A stretch of 64,000 nt of DNA from Streptomyces dioscori (lineage in GTDB: Bacteria > Actinomycetota > Actinomycetes > Streptomycetales > Streptomycetaceae). The stretch lies in NCBI RefSeq assembly GCF_003024195.1, contig NZ_KZ679047.1, positions 234,734 to 298,733 on the forward strand. Reading direction: 5' to 3'. Below, piece by piece: positions 6,516 through 13,944 of this stretch. How positions within the stretch are numbered: position 1 is the first letter of the stretch; every line of letters starts with the position of its first letter. The notes under the pieces are model-generated. The model saw only the letters and a list, made by a program, of their open reading frames with translations, ran no database searches and was not told the DNA's origin. The translations under genes and the position numbers were made by a program.

Positions 6516-8531
6516 CTACAGCGCCGCCGCCAGCTCGGTGCCCTGCTTGATGGCCCGCTTGGCGTCCAGTTCGGCCGCCACGTCGGCGCCACCGATGAGG
6601 TGCACGCTGCGGCCCGCGGCGAGCAGTGCCTCGTACAGGTCGCGGCGGGGTTCCTGGCCCGTGCAGAGCACGACGGTGTCGACCGGCAGGACGGAGCTCT
6701 CGCCGCCGACGGTGACATGCAGTCCTGCGTCGTCGATACGGTCGTACCGGACGCCGGGGACCATGGTGACTCCGCGATGCTTGAGCTCGGACCGGTGGAT
6801 CCAGCCGGTGGTCTTGCCGAGCCCCGCGCCGACCTTGGACGCCTTGCGCTGCAGGAGGTGGACGCTGCGCGGCGGGGCAGGCCGCTCGGGGGCGCCGAGG
6901 CCGCCGGGTGCCTGGTAGTCCATGTCGACGCCCCAGTGCCGGAAGTACGTCGCCGGGTCCTCGCTCGCCTTGTCGCCGCTGTCGGTCAGGTACTCGGCGA
7001 CGTCGAAGCCGATGCCGCCCGCGCCGAGGATCGCGACCCGGTCGCCGACGGGGGCGCCGTCGCGCAGCACGTCGAGGTAGCCGACGACGCTCGGGTGGTC
7101 GACGCCGGGGATGTCGGGGGTGCGCGGTCCGACGCCCGTGGCGACGACGATCTCGTCGTACGCGGCGAGGTCGCCGTCGGTCACCCAGGTGTTCAACCGG
7201 ACGTCCACGCCGTGCAGTTCGAGCTGCGTGCGGAAGTAACGGATCGTCTCATCGAACTCCTGCTTGCCTGGGACCTTGCGGGCCACGTTGAGCTGGCCGC
7301 CGATCTCGGCCGCGGCGTCGTAGAGGGTGACCTCGTGTCCGCGTTCGGCGGCACTGACCGCGCAGGCCAGTCCGGCCGGGCCCGCGCCCACGACAGCGAT
7401 CCGCTTACGGGTACGGGTCGGGGCCAGGACCAGTTCCGTCTCGTGGCAGGCCCTCGGGTTCACCAGGCAGGAGGTGATCTTTCCACTGAAGGTGTGGTCG
7501 AGGCAGGCCTGGTTGCAGCCGATGCAGGTGTTGATGGCCTCCGGGCGGCCGGCCCTCGCCTTGCTGACGAAGTCGGGGTCGGCGAGCATCGGGCGGGCCA
7601 TCGACACCATGTCCGCGTGGCCGTCCGCGAGCAACTGCTCCGCCAGTTCGGGGGTGTTGATGCGGTTCGTCGTCACGAGCGGGATCGACACGGCGCCCAT
7701 GACCTTCTTGGTGACCCAGGCGTACGCGCCTCGCGGCACCGAGGTCGCGATGGTGGGGATGCGTGCCTCGTGCCAGCCGATGCCGGTGTTGATGATGGTC
7801 GCGCCCGCGGCCTCCACGGCCTGGGCGAGGGTGATCACCTCGTCGAGGGAGGAGCCGCCCGGGACCAGGTCCAGCATCGACAGGCGGTAGATGACGATGA
7901 AGTCCTCGCCGACGGCTTCGCGTACGCGGCGGACGATTTCGAGGGGGAAGCGTGTGCGGTTCTCGTAGCTGCCGCCCCAGCGGTCGTCGCGCTTGTTGGT
8001 CCGGGCGGCGATGAACTCGTTGATCAGGTAGCCCTCGGAGCCCATGATCTCGACGCCGTCGTAACCGGCGGCCTTGGCGAGGCGGGCGGTCCTGGCGTAG
8101 TCGTCGATGGTCTGCTCGACCTCGTCGTCCGTCAGGGCGCGGGGGGTGTGGGGGCTGATGGGGGCCTGCAGTGCGCTCGGGGCGACCAGGTCGGGGTGGT
8201 AGGCGTAGCGGCCGAAGTGCAGGATCTGCATCGCGATCTTCCCGCCCTCGCGGTGGACCGCGGCGGTGATTTCGGCGTGCTGTTCTGCTTCCGCCTCGGT
8301 GGTGAGTTTGGCGCCGCCGTCGTAGGGGCGGCCCGCGTCGTTGGGGGCGATGCCGCCGGTGACGATGAGGCCTACGCCGCCGCGGGCTCTGGCCGCGTAG
8401 AACTCGGCCATGCGCTGGAAGCCGTGTTCTGCCTCTTCCAGGCCTATGTGCATGGAGCCCATGAGTACACGGTTCGGCAGGGTGGTGAAGCCCAGGTTCA
8501 GCGGGTTGAGCAGGTGTGGGTAGTGGGTCAT
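6516..8531 (-). CDS. fadH: NADPH-dependent 2,4-dienoyl-CoA reductase (FadH-like)
   Basis: FadH reduces 2,4-dienoyl-CoA intermediates during oxidation of polyunsaturated fatty acids. The 671-residue length equals that of E. coli FadH. Residues 1-340 form an Old-Yellow-Enzyme-type FMN barrel (PNRVLMGSMHIGLEE, GSEGYLINEF). The iron-sulfur cluster segment follows, CIGCNQACLDHTFSGKITSC. The C-terminal half has FAD and NADPH dinucleotide folds (IAVVGAGPAGLACA, VAILGAGGIGFD). The start at 8531 is preferred over an ATG 30 bases upstream because GGAGGGG lies just before it. A 14-base palindrome sits 57 bases upstream. Other enoate reductases share this layout, so the exact substrate is inferred. Confidence 0.88.
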   Translation of the reverse strand: MTHYPHLLNPLNLGFTTLPNRVLMGSMHIGLEEAEHGFQRMAEFYAARARGGVGLIVTGGIAPNDAGRPYDGGAKLTTEAEAEQHAEITAAVHREGGKIAMQILHFGRYAYHPDLVAPSALQAPISPHTPRALTDDEVEQTIDDYARTARLAKAAGYDGVEIMGSEGYLINEFIAARTNKRDDRWGGSYENRTRFPLEIVRRVREAVGEDFIVIYRLSMLDLVPGGSSLDEVITLAQAVEAAGATIINTGIGWHEARIPTIATSVPRGAYAWVTKKVMGAVSIPLVTTNRINTPELAEQLLADGHADMVSMARPMLADPDFVSKARAGRPEAINTCIGCNQACLDHTFSGKITSCLVNPRACHETELVLAPTRTRKRIAVVGAGPAGLACAVSAAERGHEVTLYDAAAEIGGQLNVARKVPGKQEFDETIRYFRTQLELHGVDVRLNTWVTDGDLAAYDEIVVATGVGPRTPDIPGVDHPSVVGYLDVLRDGAPVGDRVAILGAGGIGFDVAEYLTDSGDKASEDPATYFRHWGVDMDYQAPGGLGAPERPAPPRSVHLLQRKASKVGAGLGKTTGWIHRSELKHRGVTMVPGVRYDRIDDAGLHVTVGGESSVLPVDTVVLCTGQEPRRDLYEALLAAGRSVHLIGGADVAAELDAKRAIKQGTELAAAL

Positions 8532-8587
8532 TGGCCCCTCCGTGCGCGGCGTCGTCCCCATGTTTGTAGACGACGCCCGGGGGTTTA

Positions 8588-8601
8588 TGCAACTAGTTGC
8601 A
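8588..8601. promoter_or_regulatory. Perfect palindrome upstream of fadH-like gene
   Basis: TGCAACTAGTTGCA is a perfect 14-base palindrome 57 bases before the fadH-like start. TTGCAA-type inverted repeats are typical of MarR-family operators. Candidate proteins in the window are the MarR-type regulator at 10.0 kb and the co-directional PadR; neither link is proven. Confidence 0.5.
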
Positions 8602-8646
8602 AAAGGGAGGGGCTCATTGTGACGAGAACCTCTCGCGAGGGGGTCG

Positions 8647-8981
8647 TCTGCGGGTGCGGCTCCGGGGTGGCTGGTCGCGCCGTTCCCCGCGCCCCCAGGG
8701 GGTGGGGGGCTCAGGTGTGATCTGAGGTGCGGGAACGTCGTGGTTGCTCGCGCCGTTCCCCGCGCCCCCAGGGGGGCGGGGGCTCAGGTGTGATCTGACG
8801 TGCGGGAACGTCGTGGCTGCTCCTGTCGTTCCTCGTGGTCCTTTGGCGGGTGGCGGCCCATCGTGGCGCGGGCGGCGTCTTTGGGGGCGCGGGGAACTGC
8901 GCGGCCAGCCACGGCGAGTCCGCAGATGCAGTCCCGCTCACGCCCCCGAGCTTTCAGGGGCGCGGGGAACTGCGCGGGCGG
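8647..8981. repeat. Composite dispersed repeat with inverted ends and 72/73-bp tandem duplication
   Basis: A forward copy of the element (TCTGCGGG ... GGCTGGTCGCGCCGTTCCCCGCGCCCC, 8647-8696) opens a 72/73-base unit repeated at 8669 and 8742, with a decayed third start at 8814. Reverse-complement copies follow at 8884-8925 and 8957-8981, so the segment has inverted ends about 280 bases apart. The last copy supplies the final codons and stop of the PrmC-like gene. The same core recurs at 22.0 and 49.9 kb. Confidence 0.8.
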
Positions 8982-9778
8982 TTGCCGAGTGTGTGGTGGC
9001 CGATCACCACGTTCGCGTGCAGCTCCGTCGAGACCTTCGTGCGCGCCACAAGCCCCGCCGCGGCGAAGATCTCGACGGCGAGCCCCACCTGCCGCTCGCT
9101 CGTCTCGACGAGCAGACTCCCCCCGGGCGCCAGCCACCCCGGCGCCTGCGCCACCACGCGGCGCAGGACGTCGAGCCCGTCCCCTCCCCCGTCGAGCGCG
9201 ACCAGCGGCTCGTGGTCGCGGGCTTCCGGCGGCAGGAGCCCCACCTCCCCGGTGGGCACGTACGGCACGTTCGCCGCCAGCACCCCGACCCGCCCGCGCA
9301 GACCGCGCGGCAACGGCCCGAAGAGGTCACCCTCGTAGACCCGGCCGCGTTCGCCGACGTTGCGGCGCGCGCAGCGGACAGCAACGGGGTCGATGTCCGC
9401 GGCATGCAGCTCGGCGCCGGGAATCGACGCCACGAGCGCCGCCCCCACCGCCCCCGAACCGCAGCACAGGTCCACGACGACCGGCGTCTCGGAGGGAAGG
9501 GCGTGGGCGAGACCGACGGCCTGCCCGACCAGGAACTCCGTGCGCCGGCGCGGTACGAAGACGCCGGGTTCCACCAAGATCCGCAGACCGCTGAACTCGG
9601 CCCAGCCCACGACGTGTTCAAGGGGCCGGCCCGCCGCACGACGGTCCACCATGGCGGTGAGTTCGGCCGGGGTACGGGCGGCGGCGAGGATGAGTCGTGC
9701 CTCGTCCTCCGCGAAGACACACCCCGCGGAGCGGAGCGCGGTGACGACATGCACGTAAGAAGGTGAAGAAGGTGGCAT
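8954..9778 (-). CDS. PrmC-related protein (glutamine-N5) methyltransferase, putative
   Basis: A 274-residue SAM-dependent methyltransferase of the HemK/PrmC type. The N-terminal helical domain ends in AAGRPLEHVVGWAEF and is followed by VFVPRRRTEFLV. The SAM-binding motif is VVDLCCGSGAVGAAL. The catalytic NPPY motif reads NVPYVP, as in an actinobacterial subfamily separate from true PrmC, so the target glutamine protein is uncertain and probably is not the release factors. The last residues NRPRSSPRP and the stop codon are encoded by a copy of the dispersed repeat, so the C-terminus may have been replaced. Confidence 0.8.
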   Translation of the reverse strand: MPPSSPSYVHVVTALRSAGCVFAEDEARLILAAARTPAELTAMVDRRAAGRPLEHVVGWAEFSGLRILVEPGVFVPRRRTEFLVGQAVGLAHALPSETPVVVDLCCGSGAVGAALVASIPGAELHAADIDPVAVRCARRNVGERGRVYEGDLFGPLPRGLRGRVGVLAANVPYVPTGEVGLLPPEARDHEPLVALDGGGDGLDVLRRVVAQAPGWLAPGGSLLVETSERQVGLAVEIFAAAGLVARTKVSTELHANVVIGHHTLGNRPRSSPRP

Positions 9779-9838
9779 GGAAGCCGAGGAGCCTTTCGGG
9801 AAGCCGAAGAGCGCTCTCCGAGGCCGGCAGGGCCTAGG

Positions 9839-9904
9839 TCACCTGTTGCCGACGAGGCCACGAGGCGGGAGCACCCGAGCTGACACAGCGGTAATGGGGC
9901 TCAC
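9839..9904 (-). CDS. Possible 21-residue leader peptide
   Basis: A short frame, MSPITAVSARVLPPRGLVGNR if read from the GTG at 9902-9904, lies 61 bases upstream of the PrmC-like gene. A strong GAGGAGGTGAGCCCC ribosome-site-like sequence overlaps it. The spacing suits the ATT codon nine bases inside better than the GTG. It could be a small upstream frame that governs the methyltransferase, or chance. Confidence 0.22.
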   Translation of the reverse strand: MSPITAVSARVLPPRGLVGNR

Positions 9905-9999
9905 CTCCTCGGTCTTGGTCCGGCGCGGCTGAGGGCAGTCCACGACCCGCAACCGGACGGCAACATTACACGCCGACCCTGTGATTGCCCCACGCAATT

Positions 10000-10022
10000 G
10001 ATGGTTGTATCGTGCAACCATC
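10000..10022. promoter_or_regulatory. Inverted repeat at marR start (likely autoregulatory operator)
   Basis: GATGGTTG and CAACCATC form perfect 8-base arms separated by seven bases, ending 17 bases before the MarR GTG. The TTG-N7-CAA layout is what a MarR dimer binds, so self-repression is likely. Confidence 0.55.
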
Positions 10023-10038
10023 AGGGAGGGGCAGGCCA

Positions 10039-10518
10039 GTGACCGCAGCCGACGGGACCGCAGCCGACGTCGCCATCGAGACGATCCATCACGAGATGAC
10101 GGCCTTCGCCCGCCGCGCTCGGGCCTCGGCCGGGCGTCTGCACCCGGAGCTGTCCCTGGTCTCGTACACACTGCTCGGTCATCTGGAGGAGCGCGGCGGC
10201 TGCCGCGCCACCGATCTCGCCGCCCACTACGCCCTGGACAAGTCCACGGTCAGCCGCCAGGTGTCGGCCCTCGAAGGCGCCGGGCTGATCGAGCGACGGT
10301 CCGATCCGCAGGACCAGCGTGTGCAGGTGCTCCACCTCACGGCGGCCGGGACGGAGATCCTCGCGCAGGTGACCGCGAGCCGCCGGGTGGCCTTCCGCGA
10401 GCGGCTGGCGGGCTGGCCCGAGGAGGATCTTCGACGGTTCGCGGGCTATCTGCTGCGGTACAACGCGGCGGGCCCAGGCACGGACCCGGGCCCGGCCGAC
10501 TCGCCCGCGACCGGCTGA
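10039..10518 (+). CDS. MarR family transcriptional regulator
   Basis: A 159-residue winged-helix regulator. The helix-turn-helix is CRATDLAAHYALDKSTVSRQVSALEGAGLIERRSDPQDQR, with the DxR wing typical of MarR, and the flanking helices form the dimer. The GTG start at 10039 follows AGGGAGGGGCAGGCCA. An inverted repeat overlaps the promoter. The gene stands alone, divergent from the PrmC-like gene. The ligand is unknown. Confidence 0.88.
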   Translation: MTAADGTAADVAIETIHHEMTAFARRARASAGRLHPELSLVSYTLLGHLEERGGCRATDLAAHYALDKSTVSRQVSALEGAGLIERRSDPQDQRVQVLHLTAAGTEILAQVTASRRVAFRERLAGWPEEDLRRFAGYLLRYNAAGPGTDPGPADSPATG

Positions 10519-10563
10519 GCGGCGCCCGAGGGCGCAACCCCGGGCGCCCACTTCGCCTCCCCC

Positions 10564-11292
10564 TCAGCCGACCGCCGCCACCCGCCCGTCCTCCAGCCTC
10601 TCCGGCCGCTCCGGCACCCGCGCCGCCAGGAACCTGGTCCTGCGCCGCAGCCGGAAGCCCAGTGACTCGTAGAGGCGGACGGCGGTGGTGTTGTCCGCGC
10701 CCGTGTGCAGGAACGGGGTCTCGCCCCGGGCGCGTATGCCGTGCGCGACCGCCAGCGTCAGCCGGGTCGCCAGGCCCTGGCCGCGGACGGCGGCGTCGGT
10801 GCAGACCGCGCTGATCTCCGTCCAGCCGGGCGGATGCAGCCGCTCCCCCGCCATGGCGACCAGGGCCCCGTTCCGGCGTATCCCGAGGTAGGTGCCGAGT
10901 TCGACCGTGCGCGGCAGGAACGGGCCCGGTCTGGTCCGCTCCACGAGAGCCAGCATCTCCGGCACGTCGGCGGGGCCCAGCCGGACGGCCTCCGGGTCCG
11001 GCGCGGCGGCCAGGCCGTCGTCGACGAACTGCACGCCCTCCCCGCGGAACGTGACCTCCCAGCCCTGAGGGATCTCCCCGCGGAAACCGGGCAGCGCGAT
11101 CTCGTTGCCCGGTCCGGCGAGCGCCGCGACGTCGGCCCAGTCGTCGGCGCCGGGGTCGTCGGGCAGCGCGAGCCAGGGCGACACGTCGGCCTGATAGCGC
11201 AGCACCCGGCCGCGGCGTTCGGCGAAGTGGGCGTGCGGGCCGGTCAGCGAGGCACGCGCGGGGTTGTCCAGGATGTGGGGCGTGTCGCTCAT
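10564..11292 (-). CDS. GNAT family N-acetyltransferase
   Basis: A 242-residue acetyltransferase of unknown substrate. The C-terminal half carries the GNAT acetyl-CoA loop AAVRGQGLATRLT and the closing strand-helix DNTTAVRLYESLGFRLRRRTRF. The N-terminal half is a divergent GNAT-like domain, as in two-domain FR47-type proteins. Its start overlaps the stop of the oxidoreductase gene by ATGA, so the two are translationally coupled. Confidence 0.85.
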   Translation of the reverse strand: MSDTPHILDNPARASLTGPHAHFAERRGRVLRYQADVSPWLALPDDPGADDWADVAALAGPGNEIALPGFRGEIPQGWEVTFRGEGVQFVDDGLAAAPDPEAVRLGPADVPEMLALVERTRPGPFLPRTVELGTYLGIRRNGALVAMAGERLHPPGWTEISAVCTDAAVRGQGLATRLTLAVAHGIRARGETPFLHTGADNTTAVRLYESLGFRLRRRTRFLAARVPERPERLEDGRVAAVG

Positions 11293-12221
11293 TCCGCGAC
11301 CTCGATCACGACCTTGCCGCGGGCGTGGCCCTCTTCGACGGTACGCAACGCCTCGCCGGCCTCTTCGAGGGGGAAGGTCCGTGTCACCAGGGGGTCGAGC
11401 CTGCCGTCGACGACGAGCCGGACCACCTCGTCGAGGACCGCGGCGGTACGGGCCCGTACGACGGGTGAGCCGCCGAGGCCCTCCACGATGTCCTTGCCGC
11501 CTGCGGTGATCAGCTCGGCGCGGTCCTTCACCAGCTCGGCCGCGGCCTCCAGGACCTCGCCGCCGACCAGGTCGTACACGGCGTCCACGCCGTCGGGCGC
11601 CAACGCCCGGACACCCTCGGCGAAGTCCGGGCCGGAGGGCACGTGCGCGGCGCCGAGGGACTCGACCAGGTCCTTCTTGCCGGCGCTCGCGACTCCGATG
11701 ACGTTCAGGCCGTCGGCGCGGGCGATCTGGGCGACCGCGACGCCCACACCGCCGCCCGCGCCCGTGACCAGGAGGGTCGCGCCCGTCGGCAGGCCGAGCT
11801 GGCGTACTCCGTCCCAGGCGGTGGCCGCGGCGACCGGCAGGGCTGCCGCGTCCGTGAAGGAGACACCGGCGGGCTTGTGCGCGGTCACGGCCACGGGGAA
11901 CAGCGCGTACTGGGCGTAACCGCCGGCCACGGGGTTGCCGAAGACCTCGTCGCCGACCGCGAAGCCGGTGACCCCTTCGCCGATCTCCTCGACGACACCG
12001 GCGGCCTCGTTGCCGAGGACGGCGGGCAGTTCACGCCGCTGCTGGCCGGGCCGCTGGTAGCCGGTGCGCTGCTTCCAGTCGACGGGGTTGACGCCCGCGG
12101 CCCGGACGGCGACCAGCAGCTGGCCGGGCCCGGGGGACGGCCGGTCCTGTTCGACGAGGGCCTCGGTCTCCGGACCGCCGTACTGGGTGAAGACGTACGC
12201 CTTGGGCATCTGCTCCGTCAC
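11289..12221 (-). CDS. NADP-dependent quinone-type oxidoreductase (MDR superfamily)
   Basis: A 310-residue medium-chain dehydrogenase/reductase without the zinc ligands. It has the GroES-like fold at the N-terminus (VRAAGVNPVDWKQRTG), the conserved GNEAAGVVEEIG, and an NADP-binding LLVTGAGGGVGVAVAQIARADG. C-terminal TFPLEEAGEALRTVEEGHARGKVVIEV is the standard family end. Quinone or enone reduction is likely. It is the first gene of a two-gene unit with the GNAT gene. Confidence 0.87.
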   Translation of the reverse strand: MTEQMPKAYVFTQYGGPETEALVEQDRPSPGPGQLLVAVRAAGVNPVDWKQRTGYQRPGQQRRELPAVLGNEAAGVVEEIGEGVTGFAVGDEVFGNPVAGGYAQYALFPVAVTAHKPAGVSFTDAAALPVAAATAWDGVRQLGLPTGATLLVTGAGGGVGVAVAQIARADGLNVIGVASAGKKDLVESLGAAHVPSGPDFAEGVRALAPDGVDAVYDLVGGEVLEAAAELVKDRAELITAGGKDIVEGLGGSPVVRARTAAVLDEVVRLVVDGRLDPLVTRTFPLEEAGEALRTVEEGHARGKVVIEVAE

Positions 12222-12449
12222 TCTCCTTCACGCCGATGAGGCCACTGGCCGGGCCATGGCCGGCCACTGGCTGGGCACTATCGGCAAGGAAGATCGCGGG
12301 TGCGGCTATTCCCGGGAACCGCCGGACCCGGCGAGTGTTCATACGGCGGCAATGATCCCCGGTGGGGTGCCGTCGGCGGGCCCGGTACCGTGGAGGGCGT
12401 ACGCAACGATCAAGGGCCGCCGTCCGGTGGGCCTGGAGGCACCACTCGC

Positions 12450-12463
12450 ATGAACGTGACCCG

Positions 12464-12467
<4 letters not shown>
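12450..12467 (+). other. Five-codon upstream frame (MNVTR) created by a 14-bp duplication
   Basis: ATGAACGTGACCCG (12450-12463) is repeated almost exactly as ATGAACGTCACCCG (12464-12477). The first ATG has GGAGG ten bases upstream but reads only MNVTR before a TGA that overlaps, as ATGA, the second ATG, which starts the real gene. Confidence 0.7.
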
Positions 12468-13061
<594 letters not shown>

Positions 13062-13069
<8 letters not shown>

Positions 13070-13856
13070 GACGACCCCCATGTCCTCGACAACCTCCACG
13101 CCCTCGCCGGCCGCCGCGCCCGCGACACGCTTCGCCGTGCCCGGCCGGATCGCGGTGAGCAACCGGGCCGCGGCCACCTGGCAGCGCGCCACCCTCACCG
13201 AGGTCCGCCGGGAGACGCCGTACGCGTCGACCTTCCGGTTCGCCGTGCCCGCGTGGGCGGGGCATCTGCCCGGCCAGCATCTGATGCTCCGGCTGCGGGC
13301 CGAGGACGGTTACGTCGCCCAGCGGCACTACTCGATCGCCTCGCCCCCCGACGACGACGGACACGTCGAACTCACCCTCGACCACGTCGACGGCGGGGAG
13401 GTGTCCGGCTGGTTCCACACCGTGGCCAAGCCCGGCGACGAGGTCGAGCTGCGCGGACCGCTCAGCGGGTTCTTCGCCTGGCCCGGCGACCGGCCCGCCC
13501 TGCTGATCGGCGCGGGCTCCGGTGTCGTACCGCTGATGTCGATGGTCCGCCACCACCGTGCGCGGAACCTGACGGTGCCCCTGCGGCTGCTGGTGTCGGC
13601 CCGCGGCCCCGAGGAGCTGATCTACGCGTCGGAGTACGGACCCGAGACGACCACGGTGTTCACGCGCAGCGCCCCGGAAGGTGTGGCCGTGGGCCGTGTG
13701 GCGGCCGCACATGTGGCGCGCCTCCTGGCAGACGCGCCCGATGGTGGGTGGGAAGCCTATGTGTGCGGCTCGAACGGGTTCGCCGAGCATGCCTCGCGGC
13801 TGCTGGTGGACGCGGGCCAGCCGGTGGACCGTATCCGGATCGAACGCTTCGGCTGA
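13062..13856 (+). CDS. Ferredoxin-NADP reductase-like flavoprotein
   Basis: A 264-residue FAD/NAD(P)-binding reductase. The FAD motif RHYSIASPP and the nucleotide-binding LLIGAGSGVVPLMSMVRHH are clear, and YVCGSNGFAEHASRLLVDAG is the C-terminal cofactor segment. No [2Fe-2S] plant-type ferredoxin domain follows. The GTG start overlaps the end of the molybdopterin gene, and the two probably form an NAD(P)H-to-molybdenum electron chain. An ATG 18 bases downstream is an alternative start. Confidence 0.86.
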
Positions 13857-13881
13857 CCGCCCCGAAGCCCGCATCACACGT

Positions 13882-13934
13882 GTCTTTACACGACACATGT
13901 CTTCACGCCTGTCTTTGCGCGTGTCTTTGCGTCT
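13882..13934. repeat. 12-bp degenerate tandem repeat at convergent junction
   Basis: GTCTTTA, GTCTTCA, GTCTTTG and GTCTTTG cores occur at 13882, 13899, 13911 and 13923, the last three on a 12-base period (GTCTTCACGCCT, GTCTTTGCGCGT). The array lies between the convergent ferredoxin-reductase-like and phosphoketolase genes. Confidence 0.6.
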
Positions 13935-13944
13935 TCCGTCCTTG

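Noticed and set aside
6600..8720. 706-codon plus-strand open frame
   Set aside because: It is the complement of the clearly identified fadH-like gene and has no domain of its own.
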